31,010 nt of DNA, taken from the NCBI GenBank assembly GCA_036897485.1, contig JAYMTF010000732.1, positions 1 through 31,010 on the forward strand. The letters are read 5' to 3'. Each line of letters begins with the position of its first letter. Within the stretch, counting starts at the first letter, position 1. This DNA comes from Pelargonium nanum (Eukaryota; Streptophyta; Magnoliopsida; Geraniales; Geraniaceae). Under the pieces are notes generated by a model. It was not told the origin of the DNA. It saw nothing but the letters and a program-made list of their open reading frames with translations, and made no database searches. Shown one piece after another: positions 9,063-19,200 of the stretch. Both the position numbers and the translations under genes were made by a program.

Positions 9063-10208
9063 ATGCCTTCTTCTTCCCAAAACCTGTACCTCAACCGTCA
9101 CTTCTTCTCCGTCGCCGTCGCCGACAATCGAAGCTTCCGGTGGATAAATTGCGGCCGCAATCATCACTTAATCGGTGAGTTTCTCTCTTTACTTCACAGA
9201 AACCGCGCAATGGATGACTGTGGTGGAAGAAATCCTATCGAAGTCCTAATCGCCGATGGTCGTATCAACACTTGGCCCGCCGTACACTACGGCGAGCCCC
9301 AAGTCCTCACCGTCGACCTCGAGGCCATCGCCGCTAACATTAGAACCAACCTCCGATATGTCTACCAGAACCACGTCCGTTTGAGCAACCAGTATGGAGG
9401 TTGTTTTGGTGCAATCGACGAAGATATTGACGCTCTCGTTGACTTTGCACTCGCTATAACCTACAACCGGCTGAGGAAGGTTCTCGAAGCTTATCACCCC
9501 AGTGCCGTGGCCACCAGGATGAGAACTCGCTGTCCTGTTCCGGCGAACCTGGAATTTCCGATCTGGCTCTCTGAAACGCTCGGATCCATCGAGCCTTGCC
9601 GAGTCATGTTCGGACTTGCGGACTCGCTCATTCTCTACGCCACTAGTGCCGCGACGATGTCTAATTTTGGTCGGAATCAAGCAACTGAGCTCTTTTCCGG
9701 AAGGTACCTTCGTATCACCGATGCAATGCGTGCCTGCAAGATCGGCCTCGCTCCGATCAATACTCGGAACATGGAAGGATCTTACTTCCCAACCATAAAC
9801 CCTGAAGTGATCGATTCTGGAATTTGGAACTTTTACGGTACGGTTCCGCCGAATCTGTACCGGACTGAAGATTTCGTGAAAATGAGTTTTGTCTGCTCTG
9901 AAAATGGAGACCAGCCTTTTGAGGACATGAGCTTCACTATTGGTTTTGTTGATGATGAAGCTACTCTCAACGCACTTGCTGCTGTTCCTCCACCGGAAGG
10001 CGCCACCGCAGATGATCCGGGTCGACTCGTTGGCGGTGTCTTCCGAGTTAACTTCTTCGGAATTCAGCCTGCTCAAAATGGTGCTCCTCGCGGATGCTAT
10101 GTCATTGGACGTGGAAAGGAACGCTACTTCTCTTCCAGCATTGCCCGGAATATATTCTTCCATGAACTCCTCCAGTCGTGGCGATACAACCTCACTCGCA
10201 ACAATTAA
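9063..10208 (+). CDS. Intronless partitivirus coat-protein-like gene (endogenous virus-derived element)
   Basis: This is a single exon, open for 381 codons from the ATG at 9063, or 332 from the better-placed ATG at 9210. It looks whole, with no breaks seen. It is clearly richer in G+C than its surroundings and has no intron, unlike every other gene here. I recognise no ordinary plant enzyme domain. The layout of the middle region (a helix-rich core, then EFPIWLSETLGSIEP, FGRNQATELF and a following aromatic-rich stretch) resembles coat proteins of cryptic plant viruses (Partitiviridae), the likeliest source. Endogenized partitivirus coat-protein-like genes are known in plants, and Arabidopsis ILR2 has been linked to them. 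No RNA-dependent RNA polymerase frame lies nearby, as expected because that gene is on a separate genome segment. An open frame behind plant-like promoter motifs suggests retention by the host or a fairly young insertion; these cannot be separated here. Alternative: an unrecognised lineage-specific plant gene. Confidence 0.55.
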   Translation: MPSSSQNLYLNRHFFSVAVADNRSFRWINCGRNHHLIGEFLSLLHRNRAMDDCGGRNPIEVLIADGRINTWPAVHYGEPQVLTVDLEAIAANIRTNLRYVYQNHVRLSNQYGGCFGAIDEDIDALVDFALAITYNRLRKVLEAYHPSAVATRMRTRCPVPANLEFPIWLSETLGSIEPCRVMFGLADSLILYATSAATMSNFGRNQATELFSGRYLRITDAMRACKIGLAPINTRNMEGSYFPTINPEVIDSGIWNFYGTVPPNLYRTEDFVKMSFVCSENGDQPFEDMSFTIGFVDDEATLNALAAVPPPEGATADDPGRLVGGVFRVNFFGIQPAQNGAPRGCYVIGRGKERYFSSSIARNIFFHELLQSWRYNLTRNN

Positions 10209-10606
10209 GGTACTATGTTCATTTGCTGATAGGTATTAATTTCCCATGAATGGTTTATGATCAATAGTGTTGTGTCAAAGCCAAAAATGACTGGGTTTGC
10301 TGATCTATGGAGATACCATTTTGCTTGCCCCTTTTCTGTCATGAAGTTTTGTTGGTTTACTATTGCAATATCTGTGAAAAGGTTTGTTTTTGCAAGGTTG
10401 TTTGTTTGTGTTTGAAGCATGATGACACTTTTGCTATCTCTTTACCACTTAAACCTTAAGAACTGTGACTCGAGACTTCAAAAGATGTGATACAAATTCA
10501 CTTCAGAGGGTTCTTGATAGTGTTTTTTGAGTTAGCCGAGTCTTTAGAAGATCATGGTTTGAGGTTATTTGGAACAAGTCTTTGACCTTCTAACATGCCA
10601 TCCCCT

Positions 10607-10735
10607 TCCAAATACTTTGGTCACTGTCCCTTTAGTAATTCATGGCCAAAATGGAACTGTAATTCTAGAGGTCTTTGGATAATCCACCAAGTCAAAGTGA
10701 TAGCTTCCTATAGGGACGTGACTTGTAGGAAAGAA
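10607..10735 (+). repeat. Direct repeat flanking the capsid-like gene, right copy
   Basis: This matches 8129-8245 in order and orientation (see that entry). It lies about 400 bases after the stop of the capsid-like frame. The left copy lies about 360 bases after the stop of the gar2-related gene. Confidence 0.6.
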
Positions 10736-11501
10736 AACACTAAGCTGTAGTATGTGTCTCCCATCGGACAATCATGGGCCACCTCCTAAAACGAGAAACT
10801 TAACACCGATACACAGCCTAACTGTAACCGGTCTAATCATACTTGGGCACAGCACAAACCATTATAAAGAGACTTTTATAACGGTCAACTGTCGAGGTGG
10901 AAGGTTGACCAAGTCAAAAATATCCCGTACATCGTTAAGTAACCACTAACCACAGTTCCCGAACCTTCTGTTTTGTGCATCCATAATACCTTCTAGTTTT
11001 GTATGGGCTCCATCATTAAAGCCAACATCAAGAACCCAAACCCTTTGGTTTGACCCATGAGAAGAACCAGATATAAAGTAAGAAAATGCCTGAAATTGCA
11101 TCTTAAAAGCATGCACTGCTCTCTTTTATGGGAACCAAATGGGCATCAAAGAAAGATACTGTCTCCTTCAGTAACCTTCAGAAACTACATCTTGTAGAGC
11201 ACTTTCGACGCCTTCGAAAGGTATATTCATTTTTATTCTACAAGAGAGGCCACCACCACAAAACTGGGAAACATGTGTCAAATACCCTCCAAAAGTTGTT
11301 TCCTCAGAGGCAATTGGAATTTGAAGCTTTGCACCCAATTGTTTTTCTTATAAACTTAATAAATCCATGTAAAGCTAAAGAAACAGAAAGAATATTATCC
11401 AACTAAGTGATTTGGTGAAAATTGAATAAAAAGTAGCTCCACTTGGGATAAAAAGTGCATACTATGCTATTTTTCTCTTTGGCTGTCCATTAAAATATAC
11501 A

Positions 11502-11740
11502 CAAGAGGGTGAGGTTGCTATCTTGTGACTTTGAGGCCATGGATTCAAATAAAGAAGATGGCTCGTAAACACAAGAGGGTGACACTCAACGCAACAATAA
11601 GGTTGTTATCTTGTGACTTTGAGATCATGGATTCAAATAAAAAAAAAGTCTCGTAAACGCAAGAGGGTGAAAGTGTGAGACTAAGGTTGCTATCTTGTGA
11701 GTTTGACTCTTTGAGGCCACATATTCAAATCAAGGTAGTC
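11502..11740 (+). repeat. Three-copy tandem repeat with a tRNA B-box-like core
   Basis: The block CAAGAGGGTGA recurs at 11502, 11572 and 11660. Each is followed by a GGTTG.TATCTTGTGA.TTTGAG segment and by ATGGATTCAAAT or ACATATTCAAAT. The last part resembles the B-box of tRNA genes and SINEs (GGTTCRANTCC). Unit lengths are about 70-90 bases. It is probably a tandemly amplified piece of a tRNA-derived element. No intact tRNA cloverleaf is present. Confidence 0.6.
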
Positions 11741-11936
11741 TCGTGTACTCGACCGTGCTTGTTAGGTTCATGCTCAGGTAATATTATGATATTGGGTTGT
11801 CAGAATAGAAAATACTTCATAAAGATATGTGCTGCAGTGCAGACATAGTTTTATCAAAACAAGAAAGTGAGGGACCTACATTTGCTATGTCATGACAAAA
11901 TCAACCCAAATGGTGTGAAGCCTCCTAAAAAGCAAG

Positions 11937-11946
11937 TATAAATATA
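11937..11946 (+). promoter_or_regulatory. TATA box of the GLV/RGF peptide gene
   Basis: TATAAATATA lies 163 bases before the ATG at 12109. Transcription would begin near 11970, giving a leader of about 140 bases that is CT-rich, with no ATG obvious before the main one. Confidence 0.6.
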
Positions 11947-12108
11947 GATTTCTCTGCACTTGTTTTGGAACTCTGATTTTTGTGCTTTGTGTAGCAACAA
12001 CTGTCCCTTTCTCTCTGTATAAGATCCAATTAAGTTCCTAACCAAAACCATTCCCACAAACCAAAATTAAACCTCTCTTTCAAGCTCTCCTTCTTCTGGT
12101 AAACAAAA

Positions 12109-13427
12109 ATGGAGTTAACTATAGCCATCACTGTGCTTTGTATTTGCCTCTCAATACTGCTGACACCTTGTGCTTCTCTGCAACCTCATAAGGTCCAATC
12201 ATCGCTTGGTCAAGGTAATTAACCATTCCATGATTTTGTGTGTGTGTATGTGTGTGTGTTTCCTATGAATCAATCTCATGATGTTTTGTTCCTTTTGCAT
12301 TATGATCAGAAGCAAGTAGTGAACCTGAACAGCTTTCTCCTCCTGCACTACTGCCTAGGAAGCTCAGGCTCTTTGAGGAAGTTAAGGTAATAACAAGACT
12401 CACAAGATCCATCCCAAAAGATTTAACATTTAAGAACCACTTTTCCTTAGTTTCTCACCGTTCTTGTTACACATTTCTTTTTTGCATCTCAATTTATTTA
12501 TTTTGATTTCTCGAAATCAGGTTGAGGGGCATGAAAATCAAGATTCTTCTTCCACTCACAACAAGCAAAAACAAGAAGACCTGACTTCAGGTGTGTGATC
12601 ATCTATGAAATTTTCTTGTTGCTCTTGCATATCTCTCTACTACGCTCAAGAATCATTTCCTTTTTTTCTTGTCTAGAAGAGACCATATTTCAAGATTTTT
12701 TTGCTCTTTAATGTTCTTGATAAGCTCATCAGTGTCCGTCATCAACCATTTGAAACTTGAAACCATAGAAACTTTCTTTACTTTTCAGTAACAAGCTCGA
12801 TCTCGAACATAAATCTCTCTAGCTGATGTGACGTCCAATCTTACCGTTCAATCCTTTCTCCTCACAAGGGTCATTTCTAGCGTTTTACAAGAATTGTCCA
12901 AACTTATCCATCAGTCACTACAAACTTCTAGTTCAAATCGGAAAACAGATTTCATTGTTTACACAGAAAAAGTCGTTTTCCTTTAATTTTCAAAACCGTT
13001 GACCTCAAACTTGGGAGTGCCATTTTTTCTTCTTGTACTTGCTTGAATAATTTCAAATCATTTCATCATATTCTCTTTATTTTCTATTACTTGAACCACT
13101 AAAATACTTCAAATTCTCAAACCCTACAAAAATAATGCTTTGACTGCCAAGACCTCCAAGTTGACCCTTTTTGACATCTCCAAGAAACACCAAATAACCT
13201 TCTAATAAACTATACTCAAAGTCTCAAACCATTATTAATATAAGTGAATGTGTGTGACATTTTCAGGCAAAGCACACGAAAAGGAGCAAAATGTGGTGCG
13301 TGGAACGAAAGGGACGCATCAAGAATGGGTGGAAGGTTCCGACACATCACAATATTTTACTATGGATTATTCGCACGTAAGAAGACGACGACCTATACAT
13401 AACAAGTCTGTGCCACTTAGTCCATGA
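12109..13427 (+). CDS. GLV/RGF/CLEL (root meristem growth factor) peptide precursor, 137 aa
   Basis: I read four exons: 12109-12214, 12310-12386, 12521-12590 and 13267-13427. All introns are GT-AG with consistent phase, giving 137 residues. Residues 1-23 form a signal peptide (hydrophobic core ending in PCAS). The variable middle is charged and contains RKLRLFEEVK (about 52-61), which could be a subtilase (SBT6.1-type) processing site. Near the C-terminus stands DYSHVRRRRPIHN (118-130), the family signature: an Asp-Tyr pair for tyrosylprotein sulfotransferase and the PIHN end. A tail of seven residues, KSVPLSP, follows. Family members are secreted, sulfated and cut to 13-18-residue hormones. 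They are perceived by RGI receptor kinases and control root meristem size, gravitropism and lateral root spacing. Which Arabidopsis member is closest I cannot say. The exons are too short for ordinary ORF scans. Confidence 0.88.
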
Positions 13428-13429
13428 AA

Positions 13430-15590
13430 CATGCGAAAACCATGAAAATTGTTTTTAGTGTTTTTAGAGAGTACAGAACTGAACTACTACTAACTTTTTG
13501 TTAAGATACTACAGTTTTGGGAACAACAAGTGATGTTACTGTGTAAGTAGGGAAATGAGGGAAGTGTCTTTTTTAGTTAGTGTATTGTGGCCGACATTGT
13601 TGAGCAAAATCCTAAGTTTTGTTTAGATATTGATTTGTATTATTTCAAGATTTTTTCCCCTCTTTTATTTAATGTTGTACCCTATCCGATAGACGATTAT
13701 TTGTGTCGTGTTCATGTCAATCTGAAAGTTGATCGTGTGCTATATAACCAACACGAACAGGACACATTTAACTGAATGGGAAGGGTTGACGTGTCTCATC
13801 CTTCTTGTGCTTCATGTTCATGTTGAGTTGCAAGTTGAACGTGTGTCATATATAGACCAACACGAACACGATATGATCTAACATGTTCGACACGATACTC
13901 TCGAACATGCTAGAAACGATAATATCCAACACAATTAAATATCACAAACTAAACATATTTATAAAGTTATGTGAACTAACATACAAAAATCATATGAACA
14001 ATGAGACTATCTAGTGGTTTTGATGTGCATGTTGGATGTGTTGTTGTTTTTTTTAAGTAAGCGTAACAATCGAGACTCAAAACTGGTATCATGTTGGGTG
14101 TGTTGTTGCACGAAGGTCAACGTAGTTGGTCTTTATTGGTTAGAGATCCTCTTGATGACTTGCGCGAGCACATAGAGGATGTTGCCCTTGGGGCACCTTC
14201 GATGATTAAGTCATATGACTAAAGAGTAAATTTTTCTATAGACTAGAAAATGAAAGAGTAAGTGCGAGGGAGCGTGAAAACGTTATCCTCTCGCGATTAC
14301 AAACAATGGAATTTGTTGTTGAGGTAGCAAGAATTGGCGTGAGGCCTTTGGTGGGACCCATCATACTCTTATTGAAGGTATTTATTTAGACAGGCGGGTG
14401 CCGCTCAGCTTGATCATACCAGAATGCGTAAATATAAATACGCGAATATTTAATTGTGCATACGTGTTTTTGAGGCTAAAAACACACACACACACAATTA
14501 GTAACGTGTTTGATACTAACACAAACACAGCACGGTCACAAAGTTAGTGAACTATATCACATTTATTTTTATTTATATATACGTTTTGTGTTGTAAGTTG
14601 TAACACCACCAATCATTGTATATATTATTCTGTTTATTTGCAGTGAAATGAGTTCTAATCTGTTCCTTAATGTTTGAGTCTTTGAGATGTCGTGCATGCA
14701 TGTTATAAGTTGATTAAATCAGCGATTAATTAGGGTCTGTTTAATTAATATTATAAAACTAGTCTTCTTTTTGTTACATTGTTATGCTAAATTGATCATG
14801 TGTAGTTACCAACTTGGGGTGTGTTAATCGAGGAGACAACTCTAGTTTAATAGTGCAAACTAATTGGGAGTTTAAATGTTTGACCACAAATAGTGTGTAG
14901 ATTTCTTCCATCATCTCAATTTTTTAATTTGCACCGACTTGTGCAAAAGAAGAATGTTTTTTCATTTTCTTAGGGGACTTTTAGTAGCGTTTAGCAGCTA
15001 TTGGAGTTGGAATATCGTTGCAAAATGTAATTACGTGAATAATCATATATTGTATGATAATGGTAATGTTGATGGTAACACTAACAATAACACTCACCTG
15101 AGATGAAAATAGTTAAGCTAAGTGACCACTGGTTACTTTACTTGTGGCAAAGTGTGCGACAAGTATTAACAGAAGGCACACTCGGTTATATCTGACGAGA
15201 AGAAAATGACATTGTTAGTGTCTCTAGAATGCCAGTTCACATAAATAAATAAGAAAATGTTAAAAATTCACTCGAAATGTACTGAGGAGTTGGTTTTATG
15301 GTGTATCCACATCTAAATATTGGTGAAAGGTGAAAATACGTCCACGACATGTGCAAAACCTATTAAACGTTGTAGAGTAGCCATAAGGTGCTTTAGAGAC
15401 TTCAATGCTCTCACATAGCTCGAGGGAGCACAAAAGCACCGGATACTCTTACTTATAGGCACCTTGAAAATTTTGGTACTTCATGGGAAAACATCAAACA
15501 ACATGCATAATTTTTTTTGAGGTCTTAAGTTTAATCTTCGTTTTTTGGATGTGATTCGCTGACATTACAATATGGTATATGTACATTACA
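13430..15590. other. Spacer with dispersed repeats, no gene recognised
   Basis: It includes the 3' flank of the peptide gene, a dispersed repeat copy (13710-13960) and a short CA microsatellite near 14480-14496. A 43-codon open stretch around 14256-14390 resembles nothing I know. No promoter, RNA gene or transposon ends were identified. Confidence 0.5.
13710..13960. repeat. Dispersed repeat, copy 2 (relative at 2.2 kb)
   Basis: It carries the same ordered blocks as 2150-2335: GATCGTG, TTTAA.TGAATGGG, AACACGATATGA, and AATTAAATATCACAAA followed by CATAT. It is rich in ACACGA motifs. The class is unknown. Confidence 0.5.
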
Positions 15591-15599
15591 ATCCTGGAC

Positions 15600-15825
15600 G
15601 GTTCCATAAGATTTACTCAGTGGGGGCAAAATTATAGAACAATGAGAAAATGTTTTAAATTAATAGGGCATATTAAAAATTCAACATTCTGTTGTGCAAA
15701 ATTTTAAAATAGTAGGGGTACAAATAAAAATTAACAAAAATACATGCACGGTAAATTTTTAACAAAAAAAAGTTGAGTGGGGGCAACTGCCCCCACGCCC
15801 CTCTTCCTATGTCCGTCCTTAATTA
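15600..15825. repeat. Remnant of a common dispersed plant repeat
   Basis: The sequence AGTGGGGGCAAAATTAT at about 15619, the AT-rich body and the end TGGGGGCAACTGCCCCCAC (15778-15796), followed by GCCCCTCTTCCTATGTCCGTCC, resemble a high-copy dispersed repeat seen in many plant genomes. Its superfamily is not certain to me. The GGGGGCAACTGCCCCC part is itself an inverted repeat. Confidence 0.4.
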
Positions 15826-16235
15826 CAATCAAGATAACATATATAAAGCGTTGAGCATCTTAGTGTGTGATATTTTTTTCAGTTTAAATTATGAGGTTCC
15901 TGAGCGGGCCCGCAAACTCGCGGTTGGCACTTTTAAGGTGTTTTACGCCACTCTCAGGCCAATGCTCATTCGACGGTAAGTCACGATTAAAACTCATATC
16001 TCTCCTCAAGTTGCTTGATGCATCACATTATATATTATATTCGGGCTTTCACTTGACCCGACCGACCCGTTACAATGGTCCGGGTGGTTTTCAGTTTTCA
16101 CAAGCAAAGTCAAGTTCTTTTCACCGACAAAGTCCGACGTCGTATTGTTCAATCTTCTGCAATAATTACAACACAACGAGCCATAAACCAAAAGGCAAAA
16201 ACGACAGCGAGAGAGAGGTCTGAGCTGAGACGATA

Positions 16236-19200
16236 ATGGAAGATCTGTGGAACAGAGCCAAGTCATTGGCCGAGGAAGCAGCGAAGAAGACACACTCCGT
16301 CACCACATCCACCACAATCGCCGACATCGTCGCCGAGACCGCCAAGAAGTCCAAAGAATTGGCGGCCGAGGCCTCCAAGAGAGCCGATCAGATCAAAGTC
16401 GCCGCCATTAAACAAGCTGATCACCTCAACCTCAAGTCCCTCTCCGACCTCATCCCTCCCCACCTCACCACTTCCCTCTCTATCTCCGATTCATCGGCTC
16501 CGTCCGACGCGGAGTTGCAGAAATTCGGAATCACGGATGACCTTAGGAGCTCCATCAAGGGGCTCACGGCCACCACATTCCAGAGCTTTCAGGTTACAGG
16601 TACGATTTTTATTGATTTTAGGGCTTTGGGTAGATCTGGGGAGATTTGATGGGTTTGGGTTTTGGTTGGTGTGTAGATGATGAACCAGAGGCGTCTGATG
16701 TGGTTACGATCTCGAATGTGAGGCAGGATCTTAGTACGTGGCAAGCCAGACATGCTACTCTGGTTCTCTCCACTGTTAAGGTAATTGATTGGTCTGCTAA
16801 ATTTTGCAGAGGGTTTTGATGTTTTTGTGTGTTTTGGTGGATCTTTGATTTGCAATGTAGTGATTGTATCATGGGTAGTTCATGGTTTGTATTTTCAATC
16901 ACAAAATGAGTCTTATATTAATTTTTTTTTTTGTGTGTGGAAAAATTAAGGATAAATGAGTTAGTGATGTGGACTTTTCTCTTATATACCTTCATGTCAT
17001 GTGCATTTGTTGTGACAAACTCAAGGGTATTGGTAATTCATGTATAAGTAACCAAACAAGACAATCATTTTGGATTGAGAGAGAATTATGTTTTGTGGTG
17101 ATTGATTGTTTGTTCTTTGTTGAGTATTCGTTTCGGATTTTGAATACTCAATGATAGAGAGATATTGTGTAAGTATACTATCCAATTTTGAGAAAATGAG
17201 AACTGGATGTCAGTGACTTGTTGTGTCTACATATCTTGATAAATAGGAGTGCTCAAAATTTGGCATTTAAGTGTCATGGCTTTGTTGATGCTCCCATTTA
17301 TATAGTTATGAAGTAATGAAGTTCTTTGGGTGTCTAGACTGTATGCTTTCCTTCTGTGCTTTGAAACCATGCGACTTATACGTTATGTTAGAATGCAGAA
17401 TGTGTTATATCAAAGTCTTGGCACTTTGATGTCTACTCATTGTTTGATCGCTCTCTTCATCACAAAATGTGTGTCCACTTTACTTTTTAGTTAGTTAGTC
17501 GTACATGAATTACCGATAATATCCCTAAGATAAGTTAGTTAGAATCTTATAACAAGACCACATAGGGGTATAAGGGAGAAAGTCTAACTCTATCTGATTT
17601 ATCCTTTTTTTTTTTTGCAAAAATGAGAAAGTGGACACTCATTTTGGAACGGGGGAGTATTTTGGGTTTGCAACCAGTTCAAAGTATTCTGTTCTGGAAC
17701 TCTGTTTAGTGGAATTGGATTGAGTTGTTAATGGGCAGACATAAACGCAAAATGGGTGTAGAGGAATATGTTTGAATTGATCTTGAAACTTTTAAACTTT
17801 GTGTGCATCTAAGTTCTAGTTCGTCATGAGATGTTAGCACGGTAGCTTAAACAATGGCACTGCATTAATTTGTTGTGATGATTTTTATCTTGCAGGAAAT
17901 TTCAAGGTTGAGATATGAATTGTGTCCACGTGTTATGAAAGAAAGGAAGTTCTGGAGAATATATTTCACGCTTGTCCACAGTCATGTAGCACCGTGAGTA
18001 GCAATAAATTTAAGCACACCTCTGCTTGCTTTGTGTAGTTGTTGATATAAGATTTCACTTACCATATTGATTTTGTGTAAAAAGTTGAGAGCTTGTGATC
18101 CTAGAAATATGGGTTATTGCTTATGAGTTGTGAGAATGGTGAAGTCAGATTCGCTATTTTTCACTTTCTCATACAAAAGAAGTATACAACTAATTGATGT
18201 CATCTTGAGCTATCTTTTGTACTAAAAGAAAAATAGAATATTGTAGCTTTTAAAAAGATACAATACTGTTATTCTCTTTAGCCCTTAAAGAGAAATAGAA
18301 TACACTCTCTTTTAGATAAAGAGATACTCGTTTGAATTATGAAATTCTTTGGTTGCTATCAGGTATGAGAAACAATACATGGAGGAACTAAAGCTTAAAG
18401 CAGAGCAGGTGCAAGATGATAAAGTGAAGCAAAGTCCAATAGTTGGAGAGACCGATAAATCAGACGTGAAAGATAAGAACATCAAAAGTAGGACATCAAC
18501 TTCGTCATCAGCTGAGCAGGATCTGGATTCATTTCTTCTAGGTGATCTTGAAGACAGCGATGGAGGTCCAGGTATAGTCTTTCGAGATGTGATTATATTA
18601 GTAGCACATTTTCCAAGCATTAGATATTGGTCTTGAATCAGCTAAGTTTAATGGATTAATGTCACTAATGGGTTGAGTGAATTCCGTTGGAATACTGAAG
18701 TCGCTCACCATCAACTTGAACTCTGTGCTCCCAAAAACATGGGGATCGAAGAGATGTTGCATGGCAAACCCATCATACTCTCCGGTCATATGGTCGTCCA
18801 GCCCGATACCGTAATGAGAGGCAAACACACCTCACTGGATGACTCTTGGCTGAGTTTATGATGAGGCAATGTGAACCCCAAGTCGAAATGGCTGTCGTCT
18901 TGCACAGGCTTCCCTGGCTCGACCTCATCTGAATGAGTATTGTCTATGGTTTTTCCATATATGTTTATACCCAATGCAAAGCGGCAGTGTTTATTCATTT
19001 GTTGGATCGGCTGCGTTTAGGTTAGCTGCTTCTTCCCCAGTAATGGAGAACTAGAAACCTGGCATGTAGTAACACAGTAGTGTCATTATCTTAATGTGTA
19101 AATAAGCAATGAAAATTAGGACTGACTTAGCAATTAATTAGTGTTGCCACCAAAAACATTACCGTCCTTTTTGGGGAGAGTCGCAGAGCGTGCTCTATTG

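Larger units (their letters stand above)
10240..11930. other. Repeat-bearing spacer between the capsid-like and GLV genes
   Basis: It contains the right copy of the flanking direct repeat (10607-10735) and a short tandem array (11502-11740). A 92-codon ATG frame at 11128-11406 has no family resemblance and no promoter context, so I do not call it a gene. The rest shows nothing recognisable. Confidence 0.5.

Noticed and set aside
9175-9199. Possible GT...AG intron in the leader of the capsid-like gene
   Set aside because: GTGAGT and CACAG are present, but 25 bases is far below the minimum for a plant intron.
9246-10163. 305-codon frame on the minus strand, opposite the capsid-like gene
   Set aside because: It is the shadow of the GC-rich sense frame. 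It has no family resemblance and lies wholly inside the sense gene, whose composition explains the lack of stops.
11128-11406. 92-codon ATG frame between the capsid-like and GLV genes
   Set aside because: Composition is ordinary for spacer DNA. No domain, no promoter and no splice continuation are seen.
11612-11640. tRNA gene suggested by a TTGTGACTTTGAGATCATGG-like segment
   Set aside because: Only a B-box-like core is present. No acceptor stem, anticodon arm or A-box can be paired.
14256-14390. Open stretch that reads as a short hydrophobic protein
   Set aside because: Too short, no family signature and no flanking exon signals. It may be a repeat remnant.
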